Below, piece by piece: positions 1 to 12,700 of a stretch of DNA of 64,000 nt. Every line of letters begins with the position of its first letter. Positions within the stretch are counted from its first letter, which is position 1. Source of the stretch: Merluccius polli. Lineage: Eukaryota > Chordata > Actinopteri > Gadiformes > Merlucciidae. Position numbers and translations under genes: made by a program. The notes beneath the pieces were generated by a model, which saw nothing but the letters and a program-made list of their open reading frames with translations, was not told the DNA's origin and did not search any database. The stretch spans positions 509,001-573,000 of the forward strand of contig JAOPHQ010001132.1 in NCBI GenBank assembly GCA_030340625.1, given 5' to 3'.

Positions 1-176
1 GAAGAATATATCCGTAACAAAACAGGAAACACTGCATAACTCCGCCCCTCGCACTTTCTGGTTTCCTGCCCAGGCGCTGAGCAGTTTACCCCCTAGAAGC
101 GGTTTGCCATAGTTTATGCCATAGCACATGTAAAATGATGAATGTTTGTCTATTTATGTATGGCTAAGTTATATAC

Positions 177-320
177 CTTCCGACTCTGTCACAACCACTG
201 TGAAGTAGCGCACAGCTCCGTTGATGTCGCTGAACCAGCTGCAGTTGAACTTGAACATGATGGAGGATTTGGAGATCACCCTGTCACTCACACGGATGCT
301 GGGAGGGGGCAGGGGAGGGC
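177..320 (-). CDS. ptprb: ptprb exon 20: Pro-rich linker and start of fibronectin unit 17
   Basis: 48 codons, phase 1 to phase 1. The acceptor follows a C-rich tract; the donor is GTATAT (171-176). It opens with a proline run, then SIRVSDRVISKSSIMF, NCSWFSDINGAV and RYFTVVVTESEG, near-identical in layout to the mammalian segment before the membrane-proximal region. The NCS sequon is a likely glycan site. The next exon lies beyond the left edge; bases 1-170 are intron. Confidence 0.9.
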
Positions 321-1327
321 CTGAGGGGGAGGGCAACTTGTTATTGAAATCACTTGAACATATAGGTTTATTCACATGTGATATACAGGTGTATTCACAT
401 GTGATATAAAGGTTTATTCACATGTGATATACAGGTTTATTCACATGTGATATAAAGGTTTATTCACATGTGATATACAGGTTTACCATTGGCTACTCAC
501 GGTCGATCATGGTCACCACGCTGTCTTGCGCCGCCTCGCTCACCATGCGATCTGAGATGACCTTGACGGACACAGTGTAGTGCTTGTGGGGCTCCAGCTG
601 GCTGATGAGGTAGATGGTGGAGTCGCGGCTGGTGCGCTGGGAGTACACCAAGGTGCGGGAGTCCTGGCACTCGATGGTGTAGGAGTCGTAGTCAGCCTCG
701 GGCGCTCCCCAGGAGCAGGAGATGGAGGTAGAGCTCTGGGGGCGGCAGTGCAGGCCGTGGACCCGCTCGGGCTCTGCAGGAGGAGTAGGAGGAGGAAGAG
801 GTGGATCAGGAGTCACAGGCAAATCCAGGAGGGGTTGAGGGGAAAATAGCCTATGCACCTGGAACTATGTAATCTTTTCAATTCGTGTTTTGGTATTTTC
901 TGCTGTGAACACACCAAGAAACACCTTTGAGAAGAACCAGGTTTCAGGTTCTCCAGAGCCTGCAGCTATAGGGACAAAGTGGTGATCTGTGAAGTGCAGT
1001 CTGGTCTGCAGTGCCACCTACTGGTGCGGATGCTCTTGTAGATGGGCAGGCTGTAGGTGGGTTTGGCTCCGGCCTCAGTGGCGCCGCTGACGGTGCGCAG
1101 GCTGAGGTTGTAGAGGCGCCCGGGGTAGAAGCCACGCAGGATCCGGCTGCCAGAGGTCCGGTTGTGGTAGGGGTTGACGACCGACAGCATGTCCCGCGGC
1201 ACCCACTGCAGGTCAAAGTCGTCGTAGACCGAGTCCTTGGGCCCGCTCCAGGTGACCTCCACAGATGCGTTGGTCACGCGTCCAAACAGGGAGGCTGGAG
1301 GTCGCGGGGCTGTGAAGATGGGAGAAG

Positions 1328-1389
<62 letters not shown>

Positions 1390-3709
1390 TGTTTCCATGT
1401 TATGTTATACATGGAAAAATAAACAATTGGGGGTTCTGTGCAATACTGCCCCCTGTAACACACATGCAGACACACAAATACAGACAGGCTTATAGACCAC
1501 ACCAGATAGCGTGGGTCTTACCGGTTCTGCCTGCAGTGCTGGCGCTGTTGACTAGGTCTCCGCTGCAGGTCAGTGCCACCACCTGGTACCGCCGCCCTGG
1601 CACCAGCCCCTGGAAGATGTACTCCGTGACCTCCGACCCCAGTGGCTGCTGAGCCTGCTGGGCTCCGTCGGCGGTGTACAGGGACAGCAGGTAGCGACTC
1701 AGCTCCCCCTGGGGCCTCAACCAGCTCACCTTCAGGTCCTCTGAACGGTTGGTGATGTGGGTCTGGAGGGATCTCACAGCTTCTGGAACTAGAGAAAAGA
1801 ACAGACAGGTCGTTAAAGAGTTCCCCAAACATATTATGTAGGAAAGTCGTTTAATTTGACACCATCATCATTTTTAAATGTTTTCATAGGAATTTAATAC
1901 AATATACATATAAATATACAAAATACATATAATTGGATTCAATTAATTGATCAATTGATTGGTGAAAAGTTGTATTGTACTTCGGATCGATTGAATTAAC
2001 CCTATCGTTTGAACAGTGAGATAATTTTTTTATTGTCATCATTTAATCTAATCTAATTTAATATTATGTTTTACACAAAGTCTAAACTGCAGATTTTATT
2101 TAGCAAACTTTGATGACATGTTCGAGCGACTCTGTGTTTTCATATGTCTGGGTACTAGCCTACTGTAGTCCGTTTTCAGTCAGTTACATTTTCTATACAT
2201 ACTTACCCGCAAGGGGGGGCCACGGCCATCCTGATACAATCACTGCCCCCCCTGCGAGTTGCATATGCATACGATGCTTAGTATGCACAATATGCTTTTC
2301 TCTGATATTTTACATTAGGTACTATTCATTTAAATCTATAACGTACAACTGCATATGCACAATGCCAAATCCCATTTGACTTCCATTGGATAGGGCTTTT
2401 AATCCAATATCTACATGAGATCAGCCAAACGTCATGCATTTGATTACTGATTATAGCCTTTTTAGTGTGCCACCCCACTTCAGTGTTAGTGCAACTGCTC
2501 TAAAAAGGAGGTTATATCACATCTATCAATTGTGTATTGAAAATAATTGTGTATTCAGTAGATTGTGTTATTTGACAGTAGCCGTGAATAGCCCATGCAC
2601 ACCTGAAATAGAGGGAGATTGTCATGATATAACATTTAGCTCCATTAACCCCATGCATTTCTACACTATCTAGCACAGGGCAGCCCAAAGTGGGGCCCAC
2701 AGGCCAAAGTTTGCCCGCCATAAGGTTCGATTTGGCCCACCAAATGTTTCTAGCAAAATATATATATATTATTAAATTAAACAAAAGTTATAATATAAGT
2801 AGTAATAGTAAAAATACTCTAAACTCTAAAAATACTTTAAATATGTGGGATCCCTAATTATTAATTTTTTTTAATAATCTGAGCAGGCGGCCAGAATGAC
2901 ACTTTGCACAGGAAGTCAGTTTGGTGCGAGTGAGTTAAGTTTATTGTGACTGAAACATGTACTGTTAAGTGGTTATTTAACTCTGTAAAAGCTAAAAGAA
3001 TATTCAATTAAGGGAACTTGGATCTTAACATGCATCTTAACAGTCCAATACAATAGTTATTTTGCTTTTGGCCCATGGCCCAGGGGTGGAGCCAGACTTT
3101 GTATACATCCGGGGCTTAGCCCAAAGGGGGGGTCTGGGGTTTTTCCCCCAGAAAATTTAGAATTTCTAAGATGCGATTTCCTGCATTCTAGTCCATTTTA
3201 GGGTGACCTGCTGGACATTGGCAAATCCTAATCCCTTCTAATTCATAGCCTACATTTTCAGTTGCAGGGCCTGCTCGAGACAATACTATTTAATGGAAAG
3301 AAACAATAACCAGAAAATCTACTAGAGATGTTTATGTAAACTACAATGGCAAAATTGAGACTTATACATTTGAGACTAACTTTCAGTAGATTCAAAGTAG
3401 GATTGCAGATGGATTGTTTGTTTGTTTGTTTGCTTTTTTATATGTATTTTAAAAGTGGTATGCCCATTGTACTTATAACTTCAAAAGCTTAAAGAAGATC
3501 TGGGGCTTTTGAAGTGAGATTCGGGGCTTCAGCCCTGAAAGCCACCCCCTCGCTCCGCCCCTGCCATGGCCCACCATTCATTTTCAGTTTTGGCCCTCAG
3601 AGGGAAAAAGTTTGGGCACCCTTGGGTGCTAACCTGTCTCACGACGGTCTAACCCCCAGTGCTCAAGTTTGGTACTGCAGTCTTTTTCCTGTTCCATTAC
3701 AGTCAATAG

Positions 3710-3779
<70 letters not shown>

Positions 3780-6700
3780 AAATAGCTCTGGAAGAACCTT
3801 GTATTTAACCTCACCAGTCCTGGCCCAGATGACTGATCCAGAGTCATTGATCAGCTCCTCGCTACGTGTCTGAACCATCATCTTGTAGGGCGCTCCAGGC
3901 ACCAGGCCCTGGAAGGAGCACTGCTGGATGGCAGACTGTCCTTTGAGCTGCTCCTGTAACCTGTCATCCCCGTTGAACAGGTAGATGTCATAGGATTCAA
4001 AGTCTCCCTCTGGTGGTGACCACTGGAACGACAGGCTACTTGTGGTGTTGGATTGAATGGACAGCTCAGAGACAGCAGCTGGATCTGATCAAAAGAAAAA
4101 TATGTTTTCAGAAAGAGCCTGAAGTATGGATATTTTATGTTCAAGTAAAGAAAATCTACTTTAGAATAATAGATGCACACTAAAATATTCAATTCCCTTT
4201 TTTGTAGATTAAAAGAATCACTTCGGCAAGTGACCGACAATACCAACCAATAATAAACAATACTTAATAATTATTATACATTATGATATAATGATAAAAT
4301 ATATATATATATATATATATATAAATCTAAATCTAAATACATTTTTAAGTATCAGTAAGCATTGAATGTGGATGTGTTGCATTAAACTAATGAACAGTTT
4401 GTCGGTCCGAAGAAACATATTCTCATGTGGATTATTAACAATCGGGAACCAGGAAGTGCTTACATGTACGGGCCTCGCCGCTGACTCCCTGGCTACAGAC
4501 CCCTCCACTGGTGGTGCTCACCACCACACGGTACTTCCTGCCTGGGGTGAGCTGGTCAAAGCGATACTGGGTGCGTCCATAAGGTTGCGAGGAGTTGGTC
4601 ACCAGCACACCCCTCCCATCCAAGACCTCCAGTCTGTAGCCGTCGGCAACTCCCAGGGCCTGTTGCCAGGTGACCTGCAGACTGCAGGTGGTCTTCTGGC
4701 TGTCCACCTGAAGCCCCGATACAGCTGAGGGCACTGTGAGACCGACAGGGGAAACACACCGGGTTCAGGCGGGGACACAGAGTACATTTGGAACAAACCA
4801 GATTCTAGGACTAAGAATGTGAACTGCCTTGATAAATCAGAACAAATTCCGAATATGACGGATCATGGAGATATGAATGACGTAATTATTATTCTTTCAA
4901 TTTTCCTAAAAAATAATTCAATGGTTCATCTCTCTCACTCTTACTGCAGTCTGTTTTTTTCCGTGCCGATACACTTTATTACAATGATTTGGTCAGATTT
5001 CAGTCAGATTTGCACATTTAATTTCATCCATGGTCTATGGTACAAAAACCCATAATTAGTATTATGAGTGACACTTGCGCTTGTCCTACGATGTCACCTC
5101 TGTGAAAAGGGTCTATTCCATGTGTTTCTAATTATATTTCCTGTGCTAGAGTATCTATTGGCTGGGCTAGAGAGTATAGGTCTATTTCCTGTGGGAGAGT
5201 ATGGGTCAGAATAGTCAAAACAATTACTTTTCCTCTACTTCGATGGAAAATGTCATGAGGCCAAGGAAAGATGTGGAGAATTAATAAAAGACAACCGTGG
5301 TGCTAAGAGAATGCGACTGCACTTACACTAGGTTACGTAATTATGTGACAATGGACGTTATGGACGTTGCTCTGCCGTGGTGAAACTAAAATGTCCCGAA
5401 ATGGACTACTAAAATATTCCTTCATTACCACGGTTGGAATAAAAATAGGAATATAGGCTACCAGTCACAAGCCTATATTCCTTGTGTCCACCATCCTGTC
5501 CTCTCATATTTATTGACATGAATCACAATGAGTATGATTGTATGAAAATAATTGTAAAACATATGCAAGGTAGGCATAACATGTTAGGCCTATAAATCTA
5601 CTGCTGTACATATAATCCTTCTTATGTTTCAAACATTAAATAAAAATGGCCGCAAATGGCCGAATGGTGCATCACTTTAAATGTTGCTGCCGCAAGAAAT
5701 TGTGGGACGGCATTATCTCCTTTCCTTTCGTAAAGGATGGTCCAGTGTACCCGATGCTAAAGGAGATAAGACGGGAAGCATTGAAGCACCTTTACTTAGC
5801 AGTTAGAGAATTCGACCAACTCCTATCATGGCTGCCGCTTACATGCTTCCTGGTCATTTAAATCAGTTAGGAACCTTCCTAAGAAAAAAAGACTATTCGA
5901 CCCGACCCAGGTCTACTCTCTGTGCTAGTGAGTATAGTCTTTTTTCCTGTGCTAGAGGGTATAGGTGTATTGGCTTTGCTAGAGAGAATATGTGTATTGG
6001 TGCTAGAGAGTATAGGTATATTGGATGTGATAGAGAGTATATGTGTATTGGTGCTAGAGAGTATAGGTATATTGGATGTGATAGAGAGTATATGTGTATT
6101 GGTGCTAGAGAGTATAGGTATATTGGATGTGATAGAGAGTATATGTGTATTGGTGCTAGAGAGTATAGGTATATTGGATGTGATAGAGAGTATATGTGTA
6201 TTGGTGCTAGAGGTGTATTGGCTGTGCTACATAGTATGTGTATTGGTGCTAGAGAGTAAATGTGTATTGGCTGTGCTAGAGAGTATATGTTTATTGTTGC
6301 AAGAGACTATAGGTGTATTGGCTGTCACCGGTGCGTGCGCTGGCTGTGCTGTTGTTGACCAGGTCTCCGCTGATGGACTGCACCGTGACGTCGTACAGCT
6401 GGCCTGGCTGCAGCGAGTTGAAGCTCAGCTCGTTGTGATGCTTGGGGATGGACTGGGTGTCCAGACTGTGGCCAGCCCTGTGGAGGGACACCAGGTAGCT
6501 GTCCACCTCCCCCTGGCCCGGGGTCCAGCTCACTGTCAAGCTGCTGCTTTCGCCATTGTTGCTGATGTAGAGGCTCTTCACTTTGCTGGGCACTGGAGGA
6601 AGAGAGGACGCACACACACACAAAATAAGTGAAGAGAAATATCACCCCCCCCCCCTTTTTTAACCTCCATCAAGGATTTAATGAATGGAAATTACAAAAA

Positions 6701-9700
6701 AAGTAAGAATGTAAACATTTTAAAAATGTCTCACAGATTCCATATGTATGAAACCACATTTTAAGGGTGCTGCTGTGTATTTTCATTATTTTTTGTATTC
6801 AGGATCATTTTACTTTGTATATGATTAATGGAACTGGTTTGTGACTATCGGATCAGCCAGGGGGCACTCACACTGCCTGGCCTTTTTAATTGTTGTATCA
6901 ATTCTCTGTTGTATCAGGATAATTCACAGCTTTCACAGATGACTAGACTGCTAAATACTAATATGTTGATATTACACACTCACATTGATCTCCTATTCTT
7001 CCTTGACTTTAAACATAGTCACCAAATGGTAAAAACACCATCTCCAGTTGAATACAGGTCATTGCAATTTAAGTTCTGGATTGGTTTGAGTCAATGACCT
7101 ACAATTACTAAACCAATGAGCAAACCATCCGTTGACCGCAGCCCATGTGTTGTGCTGTAATTGTGTAAGCGTGTACATCCCCTCCTCCTAGTAAACTGTA
7201 ACAGCAGCGGGAAGCCAGCTCTCCCCATGAAGGTGTGAAGTCTGACCTGTGCGTCCCTCTATGAACAGGGCTTTCTGGTTGGGCCCGCTGAACGTCGACA
7301 CCAGGATCTTGTACATGCGCCCTGGGGTGAGTGAGGACAGCACACACTCCCCAACACCGCTGCCCAGGGTGATGGGCGGCAACACATTCATGTCATTGAA
7401 CAGCAGCTGCACCTCGTAGTGGTCCACATCCCCCAGCGCCGCTGACCACGTGATGCGCAGATAATCCGTGCCGCGCCCGGACAGGGTCAACACTCTCACC
7501 ACTGCAGGGACTGGAGCAGAGACACTCGTCTTTAGAATGAGGTCTGAGTGGAGCACATGTCTTTAACATGATGTCTTAGTGGAGCACATGTCTTTAACAT
7601 GATGTCTTAGTGGAGCACATGTCTTTAACATGATGTCTTAGTGGAGCACATGTCTTTAACATGATGTCTTAGTGGAGCACATGTCTTTAGCATGATGTCT
7701 TAGTGGAGCACATGTCTTTAACATGATGTCTTAGTGGAGCACATGTCTTTAACATGATGTCTTAGTGGAGCACATGTCTTTAACATGATGTCTTAGTGGA
7801 GCACATGTCTTTAACATGATGTCTTAGTGGAGCACATGTCTTTAACATGATGTCTTAGTGGAGCACATGTCTTTAGCATGATGTCTTAGTGGAGCACATG
7901 TCTTTAGAATGAGGTCTGAGTGGAGCACATGTCTTTAGAATGAGGTCTGAGTGGAGCACATGTCTTTAGCATGATGTCTTAGTGGAGCACATGTCTTTAG
8001 CATGATGTGTTAGTGGAGCACATGTCTTTAGCATGATGTCTTAGTGGAGCACATGTCTTTAGTAGGCAGGAGACAAATGTCTTTAGAATGATGTCTTAGG
8101 TAGAGCAAATTACTTTTGAATTATGTCTAAAGGTGCTTGCACACTGCCCCAACAAACACCTTAAACTAAACTTCATCAGACAACAGTCATCATACACCAC
8201 TGTGTATGGCACTGTGGCCCGATGTAGGTGTTTGTTGGCGTTAATTGGGACAGTGTGTAAGCACCTTATGTAGAGCAAATGTCTAGAATGCAGGTGACAA
8301 ATGTCTTTAGTATACACATGCCTTTAAAGGAAATGTACACACTAAGCTAAAAGAGAAGGGTTAGGGTTAGTCTTTATTGTCCCTCTTGGGGGGGGGGGGG
8401 GGGGGGGGGTCTTTGTGTTTGCTGCCTCAACAAGTTTACATCCCACCAGTTGGAGTTTTGCTTATCCTAATCATTGCAGGGACTAGAAGGGAATAATGTA
8501 TATGGAAGAATATCTTAAGACCGATTGCCTTGATTGAAATCTATGTAGAATTGGAATGTCTTTAAAGCTCTATAAACCTTAAAATCCCTCAACCATTGAT
8601 CGCTATTAAAGGGGAATCATCACCCTTGACTATTTTCTAATATAAGAGACTACTGCTTCATCTGCGTGTTGCGAAAAATCACAGTCAGCAACATCAATTC
8701 TGTTTCCCCAGGAAAAACAATGCTGACATCATTGGTCCGAGAATGCTAATCCTACACCAATGATGTCAGCGGTCCAACTGTTTTTTTCACAGAAACTGAG
8801 TTGATGTTGCACAACATGCGTGTGAAGCAAACTCTATTGTATTAAATAATAGCCAAGCTTGACCGCTCCCTGCAGTTCTGTCTCCTTTTAAAAGAGGTAA
8901 CCGAACCCCAGGGGGGGTCAGAAAGAGACAGGCCAGGTGGGGAAGCATCAGCGTGACTTACTGGTGCGGCCATGAGTCGGGACACTGGTCTCGTAGTCTC
9001 CGCTCCAGGTGATGACCAGCACCGAGTACAGCCTGCCGGGCACCAGGCCCGTGAACACACACTCGTTCAGGGTCTTGGCCAACGTCTGGTTCTGGTGGAA
9101 GATGTTGTTGTGCTTGATGACCACCTGGTAGGAGTCAAAGTCCCCGGCTGCATGGTGCCAGTACACCTTCAGGTAGTTGTCCCGGGCTGCGTGGGTGGCC
9201 GTCGGGTTCTGGACGCCCGATGGTTCTGTAGCGGAGGGTCAGAGGTCAGAGAGAGAGAGAGACAGAGAGAGAGAGATTGAGAGAGAGAGAAATACAGATT
9301 TTAAATAGACCTCCATCATGCCTGGCTTGTAGAGCAGTGGCTTTTTAGAAACATTTGGTCTCATGTACACCCATCAGTGGGGCTCAAGTAGCCCTTCATC
9401 GACAGACTAAACAAGAAATGTTTTCCTTTGAACTAATGTTATACTATTATCATCATTATTAGGCGTTTAGAAAGTAACAAGATTCTATTCATGGTCTTAA
9501 ATGTATTGATCAGCAACAATCAACATATATAATATATAACAAGGCAGTTTTTGCTGATGCAGAGTAAACTCTGTGTTTGTGTGAATGCCGTAACTAACAC
9601 ATGCACACAAACACACAGACTCAACCACAGGGAGGTGTGTGTGAATGAATACTGACTTGTTCGCTCCTGGACAATGGTGTGGTTCTCGTAGGCCCCGCAG

Positions 9701-12700
9701 CGGGTGGTGATGGAGATGTTGTAGAGGCGTCCGGACACCAGGGAGTTGAAGACACACTGGGGACTGGACTTGGACACGGCCAGTGTGTGGACCGTCTTCT
9801 CCTGGTCCCGCAGGGACACCAGGTAGCCGTCCACATCGCCCTGTGCCGGACGCCATGACACGCTCAGGAAGTCCATGCGGCCATTGTTGCTGACCGTCAC
9901 CTCGCCCACCGCCGCCGGGACTGCAGAAAGAGAAAGAGAGAGAGAGATATATATATTGATTGATTGATTAGGTGATTAGCATGGCATTTAAAATGCTTCA
10001 AGAGGTATCCAAGGTATACTATACTATACTATACTATATTGTGTTACTTTGAAGATTTTCAAGTCCTGAGTGGTTTACACTCTGTTTCAAATGCTTCCAG
10101 CAGCAGTGAAACACTGTCTGGAATGTAACAATGCACGGTGGAGCGTCATCCTGTTCCTGTTTAAACAGGAAGGCTTTGAGAGGCAGACCTTGAATTTAGT
10201 TTTTTATTTTGCATTTTTTGACTGGCCGACGCTTCCTGAACATTCCAGCCGAATTCCTGTTGGATCAGATAAGAAGAACCTGTTTGGAATAATATCCGTT
10301 ATGTATGTTCTCACTGGCTAAGGGCTCTTCACGCTCTGTCTGTCAATACTGGGTTGTTGAGCAGTCGGGCGGTCGAGGAACAAAAAGACGCTCTGATGTT
10401 TGGTCCTGTTGGGTCGCAAGTTGTACTCAGGATGTACAACTGTCACCTGAAATGTCTGTCTGCCTGTCTTGAGCAAGATGCCTATCCTTATTTACTACTT
10501 AAAACTTGATATATTTGACACTCGACTTGAACTACGAATTACTAACTAACTAGTGTGTTGTCTAACAACTGTCTCTAACTAGTCCTGTTCAGTGGTGGAG
10601 CTACTGTCTCAAGGCGGGGAGGGGAAACTCAATGGACCCTTTGACAATAGGAATACATTGTGACTAGAATTCAATGATGTTGCCAAAGTAATTAGTGAGA
10701 GAGAGCACTAGAAGTAATATAATTTTTTAATAATAATACAAAAAGTCATTTATTTTTCCTGTGTAAAGGCTGTATCTACTAGGTCAGGTCTAGCAGAGTC
10801 CCAGCCTCACTGTCCCTACTAACACTCCACACCATCAAGCCTTACCGGTGCGTCCCTCCGCCACTGTCTGCCGGGAAAGCTGTCCCGCCCGCATGGTGGT
10901 CACCACCACGCTGTAGAGGGCGCCAGGTCTCAGTCCGGGGAAGCTGAGGCTGCGCATGTCGGGCCCCACGCTCTCATTCTTGATGACGCTGCTGTCGTGG
11001 ACCAGCAGGACCCGGTAGGAGTCCAGGTCCCCCCGGGCCCGCTCCCAGCGCGCACGAAGACTGTCTGTGGTGCCGGCATTGTACAGCTGCAACCGGCTCA
11101 CCTGGGAGGGGGCTGTCAAATACATTAATGACTTGGACGAATTGCTCTCCACATTTCATTTTACTGCTCACACATACTTGTATGATTGTCATGCAACAGT
11201 ATTTAGTGATGTCCGTAGTGCTTTGGGTTTCTTAGCACGGCACCTGTGCTTGATTTAGTTTTAAAGAGAGCTTTCTGTGGGTCATCCCTTGGTTCTATTA
11301 TTCATGGTTTCAAGTGTATATGTGATCGCCTCATTTGAACCAATCAGAAATAACCAACTGCAATAAGGTGTGATTTCTCAGAGAGGGCACTGTGGTTGTT
11401 ACTGTTGAAGATAAAAAGTCTCATGACTCACTGGTCCACCCGCTCACGGAGACCGAGCTGCTCAGGTTCCCGCTGGAGGTCGTCACGGTAACCGTGTACT
11501 GGCGCCCGGGCGTGAGGACGTTAAAGGTGCACTCCCGAGCCTCCCAGGGCAGGGTCCTCTCGGAGACCACAGCAGCAGGCTCCACCTGCCTGAGGACCAA
11601 GTTGAAGCCATCCCACTCGCCCACCGGACGGCCCCACAGGACGCTGAGGGTGGTCTCGTCACTGTGGCGAAACACCAGCTGCTGGACGGCACGGGGGGCT
11701 AGGGGTAGAGAGGGATAGAGAGAGGGAGAGAGAGAGAGAGAGAGAGGGAGAGCGAGAGAGAGGGAGAGAGAGAGAGAGAGAGAGAAATTTTTATATTCTG
11801 TATATTCTATAGACTTCCTTCTACTTCTATTATATTCCACTTTTTTCTCTGACTTAAGCATTTTTGTATTTCAGTTTAATTTTCCAAGTCAAAATGTCTA
11901 AAATGTTTAAACTGTTTGGCAATATAAATGTTGGTAACACTTCATTTTACAGCTCCGCAAATTTCATGGTAAGTAGGTGATAATTAGCAAGTAACGCATT
12001 TGAAATTTCTTGGAAATTACAACCAAATAATTGTATGATTATATTCTATTTCCCAATAAGCAGTTGATAATTAGCTGGCAACTTATTTTATATAGTTCTA
12101 CCAAGTTAATTGATAGTCATACTTAGGCTCACATGCAAAATATAGAGGAATTATATACCTTTGTAATTAGGCCTACCTTAATTAACATAGACATTATAGC
12201 ATAGAGGGGGTCAGTTTTGATATTCACCAAGAGCGGGGCTCTGAGTTGTCCTTACCTGCTTGTGATAGGTTATGAGTGTATAGGCAATAAACAGCATCTG
12301 GGGGTTAAGAACTCATAGCCTTACCAGGCACAGTAGTTGACAGCCTTGTTGTCAATGATGTAAGAGTTGAAGGTCTAGGCTTGGTGTTTCACTTGAGTTG
12401 CTGAGGGTTAAGCTCAGCCATACATTTTGGGGTAAATGTTGGGGTAAATTGGGGGTAATTTCAAAGACATTTCAAATACGTTACTTGCTCATTATTACCT
12501 ACTTACCATGAAATTTGCGGACCTGTAAAATGAAGTGCTACCTAAATGTTTATTTTAGATGCCAATGAAGGTATGTTGAATTTTAGTGAATTGAGAAAGA
12601 GAGAGATTGATTGGCGGGGAAATGAAGCCCAAAAACGTCTGTGTGCGTGTATGTGTGTGTATGTGTGTGTGTGCATGCATGTGTGTGTGTATGTGCGTGT

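Noticed and set aside
1011..1652. 213-codon plus-strand frame with poly-Ser
   Set aside because: Antisense to ptprb exons 17 and 18 and read through the (ATC)n tract.
5828..6632. Plus-strand frames of 143 and 236 codons
   Set aside because: Produced by the 51-bp minisatellite; the right part is antisense to ptprb exon 14.
7530..8065. CRISPR-like regular repeats
   Set aside because: Contiguous 31-bp tandem units without spacers, in a vertebrate intron.
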